Source: Prevotella sp. UBA2725
GTDB lineage: Bacteria; Bacteroidota; Bacteroidia; Bacteroidales; Bacteroidaceae
Direction of reading: 5' to 3'
DNA length: 16,041 nucleotides
Assembly: GCA_002353825.1 (NCBI GenBank)
Contig: DEKJ01000049.1
Location: 149,665-165,705 of the forward strand
The first letter of the stretch is position 1, and the number at the start of each line of letters is the position of its first letter. Of the stretch, positions 14,390-16,041 are shown in pieces. Both the position numbers and the translations under genes were made by a program. The notes beneath the pieces were generated by a model. It was not told where the DNA came from, ran no database searches, and was given only the letters and a program-made list of their open reading frames with translations.

Positions 14390-15281
14390 TGTCTATATCC
14401 TTATCATCGGTGGAATCGGCATTTTCTGACGGTTCAACCGTCTCAGATGGTTTTTCCTCAGGGAAAACGACACCGGCATCCGTAAGTTTCTGACGGAGGT
14501 CATCACCGATAATCTCGCCACTGTTGAGCAGCAGCTGAACCCGATCCATTACACTTTGGAGTGAAGTGTTGTAGTCCAGGATGGTTTTGTCGTCTGCATC
14601 GTCTGCGAGAGCTGCCTTTCTTTTATTAAGAAGCTTATCATCTTTGACAGCCTTGCTCAGATAGCTGCGAGCGTTGGTAATGGCTTTGGCGTAGTCAACA
14701 GGCGTGGTCTCTTTTTGTGCGGTTTCATCGCTATTCTCGATGACGTAATCATCATATCTTGCGAACTCCGACTTGTACTTATACCACGTCTCTTTGAGTG
14801 CGTTGAGCGACTCCGCACGGTCGCACGGTTCCTTAATATCCTGACAGGTATAATACAAAGCCTTGATTTTCTTCCACCGCTCAGCGTTCTGTTCCCAGAT
14901 AGCCTTGATGCTATCCGGCAGCTGGTCGTGGTCAGCACGCTTACCTTTATGCAGAGGCAGGTCCTGCTCTTCATCAGCTTTATCCTCATTGTCTTCTGGC
15001 TCAGATTCTACGGCTGCCTGCAGTTCACCAAGCAGTTCTTTCGTCTGACGTTGTACGTCTTCAAGCGTCTGTCCACGCTGTCTGATTGGTACGAACTTCT
15101 TCAGCTCGTACACGACAGTGGACTCGAAACGCTTTGGGTTGGTCAACACCGTCAGAAAGAGCTGGCGGTTCCGGTTGAGCTGCAAGAGCAGTGTGGCACC
15201 ACTGATAATGTCCTCGTTAGTTCTTTCGGACATATCCAAAAAATCATTAAGCCTCTGTGTAATTGAGTTGTCGATTGGCAT
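14367..15281 (-). CDS. Acidic coiled-coil phage protein, 304 aa, family not recognised
   Basis: ATG at 15281, TGA at 14367; first gene after the terminator at 15308-15348. Rich in Glu, Asp and Lys, with no membrane segment. Residues 1-75 are helical and contain LLLQLNRNRQLFLTVL; 75-112 are a very acidic helix and linker; 120-250 are charged helices likely to form coiled coils; the last ~30 residues are a disordered acidic tail ending NEQGQEN. Such proteins in phage late operons may be scaffolds, tail assembly chaperones or adaptors. Nothing here chooses between them. Gene overlap with the PLD-like gene implies coupled translation. Confidence 0.6.
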   Translation of the reverse strand: MPIDNSITQRLNDFLDMSERTNEDIISGATLLLQLNRNRQLFLTVLTNPKRFESTVVYELKKFVPIRQRGQTLEDVQRQTKELLGELQAAVESEPEDNEDKADEEQDLPLHKGKRADHDQLPDSIKAIWEQNAERWKKIKALYYTCQDIKEPCDRAESLNALKETWYKYKSEFARYDDYVIENSDETAQKETTPVDYAKAITNARSYLSKAVKDDKLLNKRKAALADDADDKTILDYNTSLQSVMDRVQLLLNSGEIIGDDLRQKLTDAGVVFPEEKPSETVEPSENADSTDDKDIDNEQGQEN

Positions 15282-15307
15282 GATTTAGAAATATTTTCAA
15301 TGTTACT

Positions 15308-15348
15308 AAAAGGGGGCGGTCTCACGATCACACGTGAGGACCGCCCCC
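15308..15348 (-). terminator. Strong intrinsic terminator between virion protein and packaging genes
   Basis: On the minus strand a stem of 10 GC-rich bp plus 5 bp with one bulged base (15312-15326 with 15333-15348) and a 6-nt loop is followed by TTTT. It sits 57 bases past the stop of the 209-aa gene and 27 bases before the next ATG, so downstream genes depend on read-through or on a hidden start. TAACATTG at 15296-15303 is a one-mismatch -7 box without a good -33. Confidence 0.85.
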
Positions 15349-15405
15349 GCATCTATATATATATGAGAAGAGATGTCTTTGTTATCCTGAATCAATCTTC
15401 TCACC

Positions 15406-16035
15406 TTAGCTGCCAGTACCGGCAGAGCCTGACGCATCCTTACCTGTCGATGCCGCAATTTTACCTGTAGCACCATCGATGTCGCCATCAGTGGTATGGA
15501 TCTTACCCGTATAGAAAGGAGCGGCGCAGTAGTCGGTAGCAGATGCCTCCACGGTAGTAGTGTTGGCATCTGTCGGCGAAGCACCGGTATCCTGTTTGAG
15601 CGACAGTTCGGCATCGAAGTCTTCATTACCAATGATGCGGTACTTTCCGTTGCGCTGTGGCACAAGGAAGACCATCTCATCGTTGTTCATCTGATTGATA
15701 AGACCTGTTGCCTCCTCCTCGGTTCCGGGGATGGCTATTGTTACCTTATTGAGGAAAGTCTTGGCGCCATCCGTGCCCTGGTTCTCAACTTCAATCTTAC
15801 CGTTGTTCTTGACTATACCAATCTTATAGAAGTATTTGTCAGCGGCAAGAACGAAATCCCCCTTAGTCTGGGCAGCTTCTTTAAGGTCGGCTGGTGCTTC
15901 ACTTACAGCAGGATAAGAGAGAATGTCTCTTTTTGAAGTGGTATACACCCAATCACGTATGCCCGGCAGTTTCTTTTGTCCTGGGCATTTCTCCAAATCT
16001 GCATAGACGGATGGATTTTTAGTGCATTTTGCCAT
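15406..16035 (-). CDS. Probable major virion protein (tail-tube-like)
   Basis: 209 aa, ATG at 16035 (leader AAAGAT), TAA at 15406; complete though near the window edge. Starts MAKCTKNPSVYADLEKCPGQ with two cysteines, then IRDWVYTTSKRDILSYP, a beta-rich middle with FLNKVTIAIPGTEEEATGL and KYRIIGNEDFDAE, a PFYTGKI strand, and a flexible Gly/Ser/Ala tail. The layout resembles a family I recall as structural in Bacteroidetes phages, probably a major tail protein; that name is memory, not proof. The strong terminator right after it fits a gene expressed far above its neighbours, as major virion proteins are. A major capsid protein is less likely at this size. Confidence 0.55.
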   Translation of the reverse strand: MAKCTKNPSVYADLEKCPGQKKLPGIRDWVYTTSKRDILSYPAVSEAPADLKEAAQTKGDFVLAADKYFYKIGIVKNNGKIEVENQGTDGAKTFLNKVTIAIPGTEEEATGLINQMNNDEMVFLVPQRNGKYRIIGNEDFDAELSLKQDTGASPTDANTTTVEASATDYCAAPFYTGKIHTTDGDIDGATGKIAASTGKDASGSAGTGS

Positions 16036-16041
16036 ATCTTT

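Noticed and set aside
1..16041. CRISPR array, tRNA, rRNA, integrase or insertion sequence
   Set aside because: No regularly spaced repeats with unique spacers, no cloverleaf or rRNA segment, and no recombinase or transposase motif seen; whether this is a prophage or a free phage stays open.

Overview
The window is a block of bacteriophage or prophage late genes from a Bacteroidales host, probably Prevotella-like. Three things point there: protein families typical of Bacteroidetes phages, A-rich leaders mostly lacking Shine-Dalgarno sites, and two promoter boxes matching the Bacteroidetes TAnnTTTG -7 consensus. The genus is inference. Almost every gene is on the minus strand, so the biological order runs from the right edge to the left edge. 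Capsid, portal, protease and tape-measure genes are not present.

Right block (16035 to 11422): a probable abundant virion protein (209 aa) is followed by a strong intrinsic terminator only 27 bases before the next start codon. Then come five tightly packed, mostly overlapping genes: an acidic coiled-coil protein, a phospholipase-D-like protein with an incomplete HKD motif, a small helix-turn-helix-like protein, a candidate small terminase, and a complete large terminase with ATPase and nuclease motifs. A second intrinsic terminator ends this block.

Middle block (11355 to 8612): this looks like an accessory insertion between packaging and tail genes. It holds a possible small plus-strand gene behind a good Bacteroidetes promoter, a large interrupted inverted repeat, a 79-aa protein, an ArdC-like zincin with its own terminator, and about 800 bases without a convincing gene. 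That gap is packed with nested stems. Every G/T opposition I found inside its stems forms a wobble pair only if the plus strand is the RNA, which suggests a rightward-transcribed structured RNA. This is the least explained part of the window.

Left block (8596 to 1): a tail or appendage operon starts from its own promoter with an almost leaderless mRNA. It encodes a 477-aa tail protein, two distantly similar Ig-like proteins (384 and 350 aa) around a 66-aa protein, a 1071-aa modular fibre with collagen-like triplets and carbohydrate-binding-like modules, and a 467-aa protein. The last one's C-terminus looks like the C-type-lectin variable domain of a diversity-generating retroelement (DGR) target. 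A 10-bp GC-rich hairpin lies just beyond its stop codon, as in known DGRs. The template repeat and reverse transcriptase would have to lie left of base 1, outside the window. Together the left block probably builds a host-recognition apparatus whose distal tip can be diversified.
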